A stretch of DNA of 64,000 bases from Vicinamibacterales bacterium. GTDB lineage: Bacteria > Acidobacteriota > Vicinamibacteria > Vicinamibacterales > UBA2999. Below, piece by piece: positions 29,228-39,542 of the stretch. The stretch is from the NCBI GenBank assembly GCA_041394705.1, contig JAWKHS010000004.1, positions 310,001 to 374,000 of the forward strand, written 5' to 3'. The translations under genes were made by a program, and so were the position numbers. Below the pieces are notes generated by a model that ran no database searches, was not told where the DNA came from, and worked only from the letters and a program-made list of their open reading frames with translations. Each line of letters opens with the position of its first letter. The stretch's first letter is position 1.

Positions 29228-30157
29228 TCACGCGGGCGGTGGGGTCCCCGCCGCCGCCCGCGCGTCGCGCTGCCACCGCTTGCGCCAGTACCTGGCCAGT
29301 CCCTGCCATCCCTGATCGAAGGGCGCCGCCGTCTCGACCAGCCGGGCCGCTTCCTCCGACGCCGCCTCGCGGGCATCCGTCCGCAGCCACTCCACCCAGT
29401 CCGCCAGCTGACGCGCCTCGTCGCGCCCCGACTCGAGCCCCTCCCGCACCACAGCCGCGGCTCGCCTCAGCGCGGCCCGCAGGCGGGCCAGATGGGGCGC
29501 TGGCGCGCCGATCTCTCCGAAGTGGGTCAGGAAGAGCGCCGACGGGCCCCAGGCCTCGATCACGCCAAGGCTGCGCTCCCATGCCTCGAGGTCGATATCC
29601 GGGGGAGGGGTCGGCGCCATGAGATAGCCGCCGACGACCAGCCCCGCCGTGTCCCCGACATAGGCCACGCGATCGGCGACGTCCAGGTAGCCGACGTGGT
29701 GCACTGCGTGGCCCGGGGTGTACGCCACGTCGAACGCACGCGTCCCAATCGTCAGACGCTCGCCGCCCGTGAGCGCCGTGAGCGCCGACGCGGGCACGGC
29801 CTTGAACTCACCCCAGAGGCGATCCATCTCCGAGCCGTACAACCGGGTGACGCTGGCCAGGAGGCGGTCGGGCGCGGCCAGGTGGGTGGCCCCCAGTTCG
29901 TGCACGAAGATCCGCAGGTCGGGGAGCGCCGCCGCCAGCGTGCCACAGGCGCCCGCGTGATCCAGGTGGATGTGGGTCACGAGCACGGCGCGGACGTCGT
30001 CCAGCGCGACGCCGAGGCGTTCGAGACCCCGCGTGAGGGCGCCGAGACAGGAACTCGGCCCGGGATCGACCAGCACCACGCCGTCGCCGCACGGCAGCAC
30101 GGCCGTGGCGATGACGCCCGGCAGGCCTTGGAACTGGAGGTCGACGGCGTGCGGCAT
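29228..30157 (-). CDS. Metallo-beta-lactamase-fold hydrolase
   Basis: A 309-aa MBL-fold enzyme, probably with a binuclear zinc site. THIHLDHAGACG supplies the HxHxDH motif near residue 55, and TPGHAVHHVGY and the final LTHFGEIG contribute further ligands. The remaining C-terminal part is helical (about 225-300). It resembles the broad glyoxalase II-like group, but substrate and partner cannot be assigned. It converges on the PilZ gene with only 7 bp between stops. Confidence 0.85.
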   Translation of the reverse strand: MPHAVDLQFQGLPGVIATAVLPCGDGVVLVDPGPSSCLGALTRGLERLGVALDDVRAVLVTHIHLDHAGACGTLAAALPDLRIFVHELGATHLAAPDRLLASVTRLYGSEMDRLWGEFKAVPASALTALTGGERLTIGTRAFDVAYTPGHAVHHVGYLDVADRVAYVGDTAGLVVGGYLMAPTPPPDIDLEAWERSLGVIEAWGPSALFLTHFGEIGAPAPHLARLRAALRRAAAVVREGLESGRDEARQLADWVEWLRTDAREAASEEAARLVETAAPFDQGWQGLARYWRKRWQRDARAAAGTPPPA

Positions 30158-30297
30158 CGGCGTTCAGTGTAGTGCAGGCCCCCCAGCCTCCCGGCGCCCC
30201 TCCCACCGTTCGTGCCGGCATCGCCGCGTGCCAGGCGCCTTGGGGGCCGCCGTCCCGCTATGATGCCTGCGCCCTCTCGATTCGCGGAGCCGCTCGC

Positions 30298-32337
30298 ATG
30301 ACCAAGTCCCTCGCCCTTGCCGCCGCCCTGCTGGCCGCGGCTGCCTGCTCGCGACCGTCCACACCTGCGCCGAGCACCCCGGCACCGACCTCAGGCCTCG
30401 ACGCGAGCGGCTTCGACACGTCCGTCCGCCCGCAGGACGACCTGTCGCGCTACGTCAACGGGGGGTGGCTCGCGACGACGGAGATTCCGCCGGACAAGGC
30501 GTCCTACGGAGGGTTCGTCGAGGCCTACGACCGCACGCAGGACCAGCTGAAAGCCCTGGTCGAGGAGACGTCCAGCACCCCCGGCGCGCCGGGCAGCGCC
30601 GCGCAGAAGATCGGCGACTTCTACGCGGCCTTCATGGACGAGGCCCGGGCCGACGCGCTGGGCATCACGCCGCTGGCGGCCGAGTTCGCGCGCATCGACG
30701 CGATTGGGTCCAGGGCCGACCTGGCGGCCTACTTCGCGCGGCAGCTCAAACTCGGCGTCGGCGGCGCCCCGATACAGGGCGGCGTCGAGGGCGACGCCCA
30801 GGAGCCGACGCGGTCCGTGCTCTACGTGTCGCAGGGCGGCCTGGGGCTGCCCGACCGCGACTACTACCTGAAGGACGACGCGAAGCTGAAGGACATCCGA
30901 GCGAAGTACACCACCTACGTGGCGGCCATGCTCGCCGCGGCTGGCGTGGCCGACGCTCCGGCCGCCGCGCGCGACGTGGTGGCGCTCGAGACCACACTGG
31001 CCCGCGCGCACTGGACCACGGTCGAGAACCGGGACGCGGTGAAGACCTACAACCGCGTGCCGGTGGCGGAGTTGGGAGCGCGCTTCCCCGGCCTCGACTG
31101 GGCGGCGTGGACGGGGGCCCTGGGCGTGGCGTCGGCGCCGCACCTCATCGTGTCGCAGCCCAGCTACCTGGCGGCGCTCGCGAAGACGGTGGCCGCCTCG
31201 CCCGTCTCCCGGTGGAAGGCCCACCTGAAGTTCCACGCCGTGGACCGCTTCGCCCCCTACCTGAGCCGGGCGCTCGTGGATGTCCGCTTCGACTTCCGGG
31301 GCCGGACGCTCCAGGGCGTCGAGGTGCTGCAGCCCCGGTGGAAGCGCGCGCTCGTCGCCATGGACGCGGCGCTTGGCGAGATGCTCGGCCAGGTCTACGT
31401 CGAACGCTACTTCGCGCCCGCCGCCAAGGCCCGGATGGACCAGCTCGTGTCCAACCTGAGCGCGGCCTTCAAGGACGGGATCGACGGGCTCGAGTGGATG
31501 GGCCCCGAGACCAAGCAGGAGGCGCAGGCCAAGCTGGCCGCGTTCCGCCCGAAGATCGGCTACCCGTCGCGATGGCGCGACTACTCCGGGGTCGCGATCG
31601 CGAAGGACGACCTGGTCGGCAACGTGCAGCGTGCGCTCGAGGCCGATGCCGACTTCCAGCTCGCGAAGGTCGGCAAGGACGTCGATCCCGAGGAATGGGG
31701 GATGACGCCACAGACCATCAACGCGTACTACAACCCGGTCCGCAACGAGATCGTCTTCCCCGCCGCCATCCTCCAGCCGCCGTTCTTCGACATGGCCGCC
31801 GACGATGCCGTGAACTACGGCGCCATCGGCGCCGTCATCGGCCACGAGATGGGCCACGGATTCGACGACCAGGGCCGGCGCTTCGACGCCAAGGGCGTGC
31901 TGCGCGACTGGTGGACCGAAAAGGACAACGAGGAATTCCTCAGGCGGGCCCGCGGCCTGGTCGCCTACTATTCGGCCAAGGAACCCATCCCCGGCGTGAC
32001 GGTGAACGGCGAGCTGACGCTGGGCGAGAACATCGGCGACCTCACCGGACTCGTCATGGCGCACCGCGCCTACCGGATGTCGCTCGGCGGCAAGGACGCG
32101 CCCGTGATGGACGGGCTCACCGGCGACCAACGGTTCTTCGCCGGCTGGGCCCAGGCCTGGCGCGCCAAGACGCGCGACGAGGCGCTCCGCCAGCAAGTGA
32201 TGGTGGATCCGCACGCGCCGGACAGCGTGCGGGCCATCGCGCCGCTGCCGCACGTGCCCGCTTTTTACACGGCGTTCGACGTCAAGCCCGGCGACGCGCT
32301 GTATCTGCCGCCGGAGGCGCGCGTGCGGATCTGGTAG
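30298..32337 (+). CDS. M13-family (neprilysin/PepO-like) zinc endopeptidase, lipoprotein
   Basis: A 679-aa secreted metallopeptidase. The signal peptide has a lipobox-like AAACS at about residue 19, suggesting lipid anchoring. The N-terminal helical M13 domain contains DLSRYVNGGWL and GLGLPDRDYYL. The catalytic domain carries H516-E517-x2-H520 (GHEMGHGFDDQG) with E577 in GENIGDLTG as the third ligand, and NAYYNPVRNEIVFPA before it. It ends at VRIW as expected for the family. A TATGAT box at 30259-30264 could serve as its -10 element. Confidence 0.94.
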   Translation: MTKSLALAAALLAAAACSRPSTPAPSTPAPTSGLDASGFDTSVRPQDDLSRYVNGGWLATTEIPPDKASYGGFVEAYDRTQDQLKALVEETSSTPGAPGSAAQKIGDFYAAFMDEARADALGITPLAAEFARIDAIGSRADLAAYFARQLKLGVGGAPIQGGVEGDAQEPTRSVLYVSQGGLGLPDRDYYLKDDAKLKDIRAKYTTYVAAMLAAAGVADAPAAARDVVALETTLARAHWTTVENRDAVKTYNRVPVAELGARFPGLDWAAWTGALGVASAPHLIVSQPSYLAALAKTVAASPVSRWKAHLKFHAVDRFAPYLSRALVDVRFDFRGRTLQGVEVLQPRWKRALVAMDAALGEMLGQVYVERYFAPAAKARMDQLVSNLSAAFKDGIDGLEWMGPETKQEAQAKLAAFRPKIGYPSRWRDYSGVAIAKDDLVGNVQRALEADADFQLAKVGKDVDPEEWGMTPQTINAYYNPVRNEIVFPAAILQPPFFDMAADDAVNYGAIGAVIGHEMGHGFDDQGRRFDAKGVLRDWWTEKDNEEFLRRARGLVAYYSAKEPIPGVTVNGELTLGENIGDLTGLVMAHRAYRMSLGGKDAPVMDGLTGDQRFFAGWAQAWRAKTRDEALRQQVMVDPHAPDSVRAIAPLPHVPAFYTAFDVKPGDALYLPPEARVRIW

Positions 32338-32340
32338 ACG

Positions 32341-33207
32341 CTAGCGGCGCGACGCCTGGCCGAATGTGTCGCAGGCGTCGATCGTGCCCTCGCTGAGTCC
32401 GCGCCGGAGCCACGTGACGCGCTGCTCCGACGACCCGTGCGTCCAGCTCTCGGGCGTCACGCGGCCCTGCGAGCGTCGCTGCAGGGTGTCGTCGCCGATG
32501 GCCGCCGCGGCCCGGAGGCCCTCTTCCACATCGCCGCTGTCGAGCAGGTTCCGCTGGGCGGCGTGGTGGCCCCAGACGCCGGCGAAGCAGTCGGCCTGCA
32601 GTTCCTGCAGCACCGACAGCCGGTTGCCCTCGGTCTCGCCGGCCCGCTGACGCGCCGCCTGCACGCGGTCCGAGATGCCGAGCAGCACCTGCAGGTGGTG
32701 CCCGACCTCGTGGGCCACGACGTACGCCTGGGCGAAATCGCCCGGCGCGCCGAACCGCTCGTCGAGCTCACGGAAGAACCCGAGGTCGATGTAGAGCTTC
32801 TGATCCGCCGGGCAATAGAAGGGGCCGACCGCCGCGGAATTGGTCCCGCACGCGGACTGGACGGCGTCGGTGAAGAGGACCAGCGTGGGCGGCGCGTAGC
32901 GTTCGCCCGACTGCTGGAACACGCGCGTCCACGCATCCTCGGTCGACGCCAGGACGACGGCCGCGAACTCCGCCTGCGGGTCGTCGGTGGGGGCGCCGGT
33001 CGGCGCCTCCTGCACGGGCGCGCTGCCGCCCCCGCCAACGCCGCCGGCCATCTGCAGCAGCGTGAGGGGATTGGCCCCCGTGAGCCAGCTCACGATCAGC
33101 ACGACGACGACCGTGCCCAGGCCCACCCCGCCGCCGAGACCGCCGCGGACGCGCATCCCGCGCCGGTCCTCGACGTTCTCGCTTCGCCGCTGGTCCTCCC
33201 ACCGCAT
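32341..33207 (-). CDS. YpfJ-type neutral zinc metallopeptidase
   Basis: A 288-aa protein of the YpfJ (COG2321) family. MRWEDQRRSENVEDRRG, a single N-terminal membrane helix (GLGTVVVVLIVSWLTG) and an outer catalytic domain with the HEVGHH zinc motif near residue 165 are visible. LQELQADCFAGVW and GSSEQRVTWLRRGLSEG are also typical. The ATG at 33207 has GGAGGAG just upstream, and a TAGAAT box lies about 50 nt before it. It ends 3 bp from the stop of the converging M13 peptidase. Physiological substrates of this family are unknown. Confidence 0.92.
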   Translation of the reverse strand: MRWEDQRRSENVEDRRGMRVRGGLGGGVGLGTVVVVLIVSWLTGANPLTLLQMAGGVGGGGSAPVQEAPTGAPTDDPQAEFAAVVLASTEDAWTRVFQQSGERYAPPTLVLFTDAVQSACGTNSAAVGPFYCPADQKLYIDLGFFRELDERFGAPGDFAQAYVVAHEVGHHLQVLLGISDRVQAARQRAGETEGNRLSVLQELQADCFAGVWGHHAAQRNLLDSGDVEEGLRAAAAIGDDTLQRRSQGRVTPESWTHGSSEQRVTWLRRGLSEGTIDACDTFGQASRR

Positions 33208-33284
33208 CGCACTCCTCCCGGCCGCCGCCGCAGCCTGGCCGTGTGGCCGGCCGTGATTCTATGACACCCCACCGGGCGCGCCGG

Positions 33285-33776
33285 TCACGCCCGCGCACGT
33301 CCCTTCGCGTGCGCGAGCCGTTTGAGCAGCTGCACCTGGCCCGCGTGATAGAGGTCGTGCGCGGCCGCACCCCGCACGAGCGCCCCGAAGGTCCACGGGC
33401 TGGAGGGCACCCGGCGGGCGAACCGCGACGGCGGGCATGCCGCGACCGCCTCGCGCAGGCGCCGGTGCTCGCTCGTGAGGAGCGCCACGTCGGCGCGCCA
33501 TTCGGCGGCCGTGCCCTGCACGGGTCGGCGCCACCAGTTGCTGCCCGCGAGCGCGAATGTCCCCCGGCTCTCGCCGGTCAGGCGGCGGCGCACCGCGTAC
33601 TTCCAGTAGGCGGCGTGCACGACGATCTCCCAGATGTTGTGACGGCCGCCCGCCGGACGCCACGCCGCCACGCCCGGCGTCAGCCCGCGGATCGCGCCGC
33701 GCAGGTTCGTGCCATGCCACGACCGGGAAGAAAACGCCTCGTCGAGCAACGCCACGAGCATGGGATCGGCCGCCAT
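33285..33776 (-). CDS. DinB-family protein
   Basis: A 163-aa four-helix-bundle protein of the DinB/YfiT superfamily, thiol-dependent or metal-dependent transferases of mostly unknown role. The three metal-site histidines are placed as expected: one in NIWEIVVHAAYWKY and two in AHDLYHAGQVQLLKR near the C terminus. No signal peptide. The ATG at 33776 is the likely start. It lies just downstream of tRNA-Leu on the same strand. Confidence 0.83.
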   Translation of the reverse strand: MAADPMLVALLDEAFSSRSWHGTNLRGAIRGLTPGVAAWRPAGGRHNIWEIVVHAAYWKYAVRRRLTGESRGTFALAGSNWWRRPVQGTAAEWRADVALLTSEHRRLREAVAACPPSRFARRVPSSPWTFGALVRGAAAHDLYHAGQVQLLKRLAHAKGRARA

Positions 33777-33831
33777 CGCTCGCCCCCTCTCCGCGCCCAC
33801 CGCCGCCCGGCGCGCCGTGGTGAGGGCGCGC

Positions 33832-33920
33832 TGGTGCCGGGGGTGGGAATCGAACCCACACGCTCCATACGGAACCCGGGATTTTAAGTCCCGTGCGTCT
33901 GCCAGTTCCGCCACCCCGGC
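33832..33920 (-). tRNA. tRNA-Leu (anticodon TAA)
   Basis: An 89-nt class II tRNA with a long variable arm and a genomically encoded CCA end. The acceptor stem pairs GCCGGGG with CCCCGGC, and discriminator A precedes CCA. The anticodon loop CTTAAAA gives TAA, and the T arm has GTTCGATTC. A TATCGT box 10-15 nt upstream may be its -10 element. Confidence 0.95.
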
Positions 33921-34050
33921 CCCCACCACGATAGCCGAGCCGACGTCGCGCGGCCACCGCGCGCGTCGCGGCGGGCGCCGCGTCCGGCCACGCGCCGGGG
34001 CGGGGGCCGCGGCGCTGGAGTACACTTCGCCTCCGGGAGGCAGCGCGCAC

Positions 34051-34593
34051 GTGGTCGACTCGGCACCGCTCCGCGGACGGCGGATCGTGATTCTCGTGGA
34101 ACAGGAATACGACCACACCGACGTGGACCACGCGCGGGCGGTCCTCTCGGGGGCCGGCGCCACGGTGCATCTGGTGGGGCCCGTGCAGGGGCAGACCTAC
34201 ACGAGCCGCGACGGCAGGACCGTGACGGCCGACCTCGCCGCCAGCGCCGTCCGTGCCGCCGACGTGAGCGCCGTGGTCGTGCCCGGGGGCTACGCCGCCG
34301 ACCGGATGCGGCTCCGCCACGCGATGGTCGATCTCGTGCGCGACGCCGTGGCGGCGGGCAAGCCGGTGGCGGCCATCGATCACGGGCCGTCGCTCCTCAT
34401 CAACGCGAAGGCGCTGTCGGGCCGCCTGGTCACCTGCTGGCCGTCGATCGCGGTGGACGTGAAGAACGCCGGCGCGCGCTACGTGGACCGGCCCGTCGTC
34501 GAGGACGGCCACGTCATCACCTCGCGCAAGTCCGACGACCTGCCCTTCTTCACCGACGCCCTCATCCGGCAGCTCGCCCAGCCCCCCGCGTGA
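34051..34593 (+). CDS. DJ-1/PfpI-family (class I glutamine amidotransferase-like) protein
   Basis: A 180-aa protein of the PfpI/YhbO/DJ-1 group, associated with deglycase or chaperone activity. It has RGRRIVILVEQEYDHTDV at the N terminus, VVVPGGYAADRMR, and AAIDHGPSLLI where family members have the nucleophile elbow AxCHGP. Here the usual cysteine is replaced by aspartate (I-D-H-G-P), so the canonical Cys chemistry is doubtful. The GTG at 34051 follows GGGAGG by 10 nt. Its 3' end overlaps the converging YihY gene by 32 bp. Confidence 0.82.
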   Translation: MVDSAPLRGRRIVILVEQEYDHTDVDHARAVLSGAGATVHLVGPVQGQTYTSRDGRTVTADLAASAVRAADVSAVVVPGGYAADRMRLRHAMVDLVRDAVAAGKPVAAIDHGPSLLINAKALSGRLVTCWPSIAVDVKNAGARYVDRPVVEDGHVITSRKSDDLPFFTDALIRQLAQPPA

Positions 34594-35431
34594 GCTGCGC
34601 GGCCTTCCGGGACTCGACCGCGCCGAGGCGCACGTACGCCGCCGTCATCTCCACCCCGTAGAGCAACACCACGGCCGACACGTAGATCCAGAGCAGGAAC
34701 ACCACCACGGCCGCCACGGAGCCATGGACGCTCCACTGCGACAGGTCGGCGGCATACCAGGAGAAGACGGCGAACGCGATCCGCCACAGCACGGCGGTCA
34801 CGATCGCGCCGGGCCACACGTCGCGGAACGCGACGCGCACGTTGGGAACGAAGCGGAAGATCAGGGCGACGCAGGTGACGAGGAGCGCCATGGCGGCCCA
34901 GTCGGCCCCGACGCTCCCGAGGGAGTCGACCCACGGCCCGCTGATCCGCAGCGCCCCGAACCACCGCGCCTCCACCACGCGCACGGCGCCCACGAGCACG
35001 ATGGCGACGACGAACACCGCCCCCGCCGAGAGCATCATCAGGAACGAGAACAGGCGGTGGCGGAGGAAGCTGCGCTTCTTCTCGACGCCCCAGGCGTGAT
35101 TCACGGCCGAGGTGATGGCGTTGAACACCCCGAGCGAGGCATAGGCCAGGGCCAGGCTGCCGCCGACGCCGATGCCCACCCGATCGGTGCGGAACCTGTC
35201 GAGCTGTCCCGTGACGAAATCGAACTGACGCGGGAAATAGCGGAAGACGAAGTCCACGACCGTGTCGCGCGCGCCCGGGTCCGCGGTCAGGCCGCCGATG
35301 ACCGAGAACAGCAACAGGAAGAACGGAAAAATCGACAGCAGCGTGTAGAACGCGATCGACGCCGCATGCGTCAGCCCGTCACTGGCGTAGAGTTCGGTCA
35401 CGCCCCGCCAGGCGGCGCGCACGGCGCGCAC
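34562..35431 (-). CDS. YihY/virulence-factor BrkB-family inner-membrane protein
   Basis: A 289-aa polytopic protein of the YihY (UPF0761) family, formerly called RNase BN by error. Six membrane segments are visible. The first is in the signature LTHAASIAFYTLLSIFPFFLLL, and YASLGVFNAITSAVNHAWGVE is also typical. The conserved PNVRVAFRDVWPGAIVTAVLW and LLWIYVSAVVLLYGVEM blocks come later. The GTG at 35431 lies 4 bp after the sigma-54 response regulator stop. The biochemical role of the family is not established. Confidence 0.9.
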   Translation of the reverse strand: MRAVRAAWRGVTELYASDGLTHAASIAFYTLLSIFPFFLLLFSVIGGLTADPGARDTVVDFVFRYFPRQFDFVTGQLDRFRTDRVGIGVGGSLALAYASLGVFNAITSAVNHAWGVEKKRSFLRHRLFSFLMMLSAGAVFVVAIVLVGAVRVVEARWFGALRISGPWVDSLGSVGADWAAMALLVTCVALIFRFVPNVRVAFRDVWPGAIVTAVLWRIAFAVFSWYAADLSQWSVHGSVAAVVVFLLWIYVSAVVLLYGVEMTAAYVRLGAVESRKAAQLTRGAGRAAG

Positions 35432-35435
35432 CGGG

Positions 35436-36857
<1,422 letters not shown>

Positions 36858-36911
36858 GAAAACCCTCACCATTATTTCCGATCCGCGCGGCCGGACCGAG
36901 CGCCGCTTCGC

Positions 36912-36917
36912 TATAAT
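36912..36917 (+). promoter_or_regulatory. -10 element (TATAAT) of the zinc-ribbon protein gene, possibly leaderless
   Basis: A perfect TATAAT lies 7 nt before the ATG at 36925, so transcription should begin at or very near the start codon. No good -35 hexamer is seen. It lies in the 67-bp divergent gap with the sigma-54 response regulator. Confidence 0.5.
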
Positions 36918-36924
36918 CGCGGCC

Positions 36925-37098
36925 ATGCCTGATCGCCCGCTGCCGCCGATCACGCCTGTCCTGTCGGCGCTCCGTACGCCGCCGGCCGCCGACGTCGAGC
37001 ACGCCCTCTGCGAGCGCTGCGGCGCGGAGATGTACCGCATGCACGCCGTCTGGCGGTGCCCGCAGTGCCGCTACAAGACCGACTGTTGCGGGTGGTGA
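36925..37098 (+). CDS. 57-aa zinc-ribbon microprotein
   Basis: A very small protein whose C-terminal half holds two CxxC knuckles spaced as a zinc ribbon (CERC ... CPQC), with extra cysteines in DCCGW at the end. The N-terminal 25 residues are proline-rich. No family name can be given. It starts behind a perfect TATAAT with almost no leader and lies 46 bp upstream of the MCC beta-subunit gene. Confidence 0.65.
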   Translation: MPDRPLPPITPVLSALRTPPAADVEHALCERCGAEMYRMHAVWRCPQCRYKTDCCGW

Positions 37099-37144
37099 CC
37101 CGCGGGGACGGCCCCCGCGCGGCCGCTGTCGCGCCCTGACTGCC

Positions 37145-38752
37145 ATGGACGTCCTCGAGTCGCATGTCCGCACGACCAGCCCCGAGTTCGCGGCCAACCG
37201 GGACCGCATGGCCGCGCTCGTCGCCGAGTACCGTGAGCGCCTCGCCCAGGTGAGGCTGGGCGGCGGCCCGAAGTACGTCGAGCGTCACCGCGCCCAGGGC
37301 AAGCTGACCGCCCGCGAGCGGGTCGACCTCCTGCTGGACCCGGGCTCGCCGTTCCTGGAACTGTCCGCGCTGGCCGCCTGCGACCTGTACGACGGCGAGG
37401 CGCCCGCCGCCGGCATCGTCACCGGCATCGGGCGCGTGTCCGGGCGCGAGGTGCTCGTGGTGGCCAACGACGCCACGGTGAAGGGCGGCACCTACTACCC
37501 GCTGACGGTGAAGAAGCACGTCCGCGCCCAGGACGTCGCGCTCCAGAACCGTCTGCCGTGCGTCTACCTCGTCGACTCCGGCGGCGCGTTCCTGCCCCTG
37601 CAGGCCGACGTGTTCCCCGACCGCGACCACTTCGGCCGTATCTTCTACAACCAGGCGCGGATGTCGGCGGCCGGGATCCCGCAGATCGCGGTCGTGATGG
37701 GGTCGTGCACGGCCGGCGGCGCGTACGTCCCGGCGATGTCGGACCAGACCATCATCGTCAAGGGGACGGGCACCATCTTCCTGGCCGGCCCGCCGCTCGT
37801 GAAGGCGGCGACGGGCGAGGACGTCACCGCCGAGGAACTGGGCGGCGCCGACGTGCACACGCGCGAGTCGGGCGTGGCCGACTACTTCGCCGAGGACGAC
37901 CGCCACGCCCTGCACCAGGCGCGCGTCGTGATCTCCACGCTGCACACGGTCAAGGCGGCGGCGGGCGACCTCACCGCACCCGAGGAGCCGGCCTACGACC
38001 CGGCGGAGTTGTACGGCATCGTGCCGACCGACCTCAGAACGCCGTACGACGTCCGCGAGGTGATTGCCCGGCTCGTGGACGGATCGCGGTTCGACGAGTT
38101 CAAGGCCCGCTATGCGCCGACCATCGTCTGCGGCTTCGCGCGCCTGCACGGGCGGCTGGTCGGCCTCGTCGCCAACAACGGCGTGCTCTTCTCCGAGTCG
38201 GCGCTGAAGGCCACGCACTTCATCGAGCTGTGCAACATGCGTGGGGTGCCGCTCGTGTTCCTGCAGAACATCACGGGCTTCATGGTGGGCCGCGCCTACG
38301 AGCGCGGCGGCATCGCGAAGGACGGCGCGAAGATGGTGCACGCCGTGGCCACGTCCGTCGTGCCGAAGTTCACGGTCATCGTCGGCGGTTCATTCGGCGC
38401 CGGCAACTACGGCATGTGCGGCCGCGCCTACGAGCCGCGCCTGCTCTGGATGTGGCCCAACGCCCGCATCTCGGTCATGGGCGGCGAGCAGGCGGCCGGC
38501 GTCCTCGCCACGGTGAAGCGCGATCAGCTGGCGCGCGACGGGCGGACGCTGTCCGACGACGAGGACGCCGCGATCCGCCAGCCCATCCTGTCGAAGTACG
38601 ACGTCGAAGGATCGCCCTACTACTCCACGGCGCGGCTCTGGGACGACGGCATCCTCGACCCGCTCGACACCCGCACGGCGCTGGCACTCGGGGTGTCGGC
38701 CGCCGCCAACGCCCCCGTCCCGCCGCCGCGGGTGGGCATCTTCCGCATGTAG
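37145..38752 (+). CDS. liuB: Methylcrotonyl-CoA carboxylase beta subunit (carboxyltransferase)
   Basis: A 535-aa carboxyltransferase that carboxylates 3-methylcrotonyl-CoA in leucine and isovalerate breakdown. It shows GGGPKYVERHRAQGKLTARERVDLLLD and the MCC-typical VANDATVKGGTYYPLTVKKH. MGSCTAGGAYVPAMSDQ, VPLVFLQNITGFMVG and the biotin-site region GGSFGAGNYGMCGRAY follow. These favour MCC over propionyl- or acetyl-CoA carboxylase beta subunits. It is first of five genes in a liu cluster, and the next starts 7 bp after its stop. Confidence 0.92.
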   Translation: MDVLESHVRTTSPEFAANRDRMAALVAEYRERLAQVRLGGGPKYVERHRAQGKLTARERVDLLLDPGSPFLELSALAACDLYDGEAPAAGIVTGIGRVSGREVLVVANDATVKGGTYYPLTVKKHVRAQDVALQNRLPCVYLVDSGGAFLPLQADVFPDRDHFGRIFYNQARMSAAGIPQIAVVMGSCTAGGAYVPAMSDQTIIVKGTGTIFLAGPPLVKAATGEDVTAEELGGADVHTRESGVADYFAEDDRHALHQARVVISTLHTVKAAAGDLTAPEEPAYDPAELYGIVPTDLRTPYDVREVIARLVDGSRFDEFKARYAPTIVCGFARLHGRLVGLVANNGVLFSESALKATHFIELCNMRGVPLVFLQNITGFMVGRAYERGGIAKDGAKMVHAVATSVVPKFTVIVGGSFGAGNYGMCGRAYEPRLLWMWPNARISVMGGEQAAGVLATVKRDQLARDGRTLSDDEDAAIRQPILSKYDVEGSPYYSTARLWDDGILDPLDTRTALALGVSAAANAPVPPPRVGIFRM

Positions 38753-38759
38753 GAGCGCG

Positions 38760-39542
38760 ATGTATCGCTATCTCGAGGTCCGGCGCGACGGCCCGGTCGA
38801 ACACCTCACGCTCAACCGCCCCGACGTCCGCAACGCCTTCAACGACGAGGTGGTCGCCGAGCTGGCAGCGTGGGCGGCCAGCCTCGCGCAGGCCCCCGGG
38901 GTCCGCGTCGTCGTGCTCGCCGGCGCCGGCAAGGTCTTCTCCGCCGGGGCCGATGCCACGTGGATGGCGCGCATGGCCGACGCGTCGGAAGCCGAGAACG
39001 AGGCCGACGCCCTGGCGACGACGGCCATGCTGCGCGCCATCAACACGCTGCCGGTCGTCGTCATCGGCCGGATCCACGGCGCCGCCCTCGGCGGGGGCGC
39101 CGGTCTGGCCGCGGTGTGCGACATCGTCGTGGCGGCCGAGGGCACCGTCTTCGGCTTCACCGAGACGAAGCTGGGCATCCTGCCGTCGATGATCTCGCCC
39201 TTCGTCCTGCCCAAGATCGGCGTGTCGGCCGCGCGCGAACTGTTCCTGACCGGCGCCAGGTTCGATGCCGCCCGGGCGCTCGCCATCGGGCTGGCGCACG
39301 CGGTCGTTCCCGCCGAGGCGCTCGACGAGGCCGTCGGGCGCCACGTCTCGGAGACCCTCGGCGCCGCCCCCACGGCGGTGGCCGCCGCCAAGGCCCTCAT
39401 CCCGCAGGTCTGGGGCCGCCGTCCCGAGGACGTGGCGGCCCTCACCGCGCACACGATCGCGGCCCAGCGCGCGTCCGCCGAGGGCCAGGAGGGGCTGCGC
39501 GCGTTCCTGGACAAGCGGCGTCCGTCCTGGGTGCCGCGGTGA
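38760..39542 (+). CDS. liuC: Enoyl-CoA hydratase/isomerase, probable methylglutaconyl-CoA hydratase
   Basis: A 260-aa crotonase-fold enzyme. The oxyanion-hole motifs AGKVFSAGADATWM and HGAALGGGAGLAAVCDIVV and the glutamate-bearing FGFTETKLGILP are present. Its position between the MCC subunits matches the liuABCDE order, where this gene encodes 3-methylglutaconyl-CoA hydratase. Its stop overlaps the biotin carboxylase start as GTGA. Confidence 0.88.
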   Translation: MYRYLEVRRDGPVEHLTLNRPDVRNAFNDEVVAELAAWAASLAQAPGVRVVVLAGAGKVFSAGADATWMARMADASEAENEADALATTAMLRAINTLPVVVIGRIHGAALGGGAGLAAVCDIVVAAEGTVFGFTETKLGILPSMISPFVLPKIGVSAARELFLTGARFDAARALAIGLAHAVVPAEALDEAVGRHVSETLGAAPTAVAAAKALIPQVWGRRPEDVAALTAHTIAAQRASAEGQEGLRAFLDKRRPSWVPR

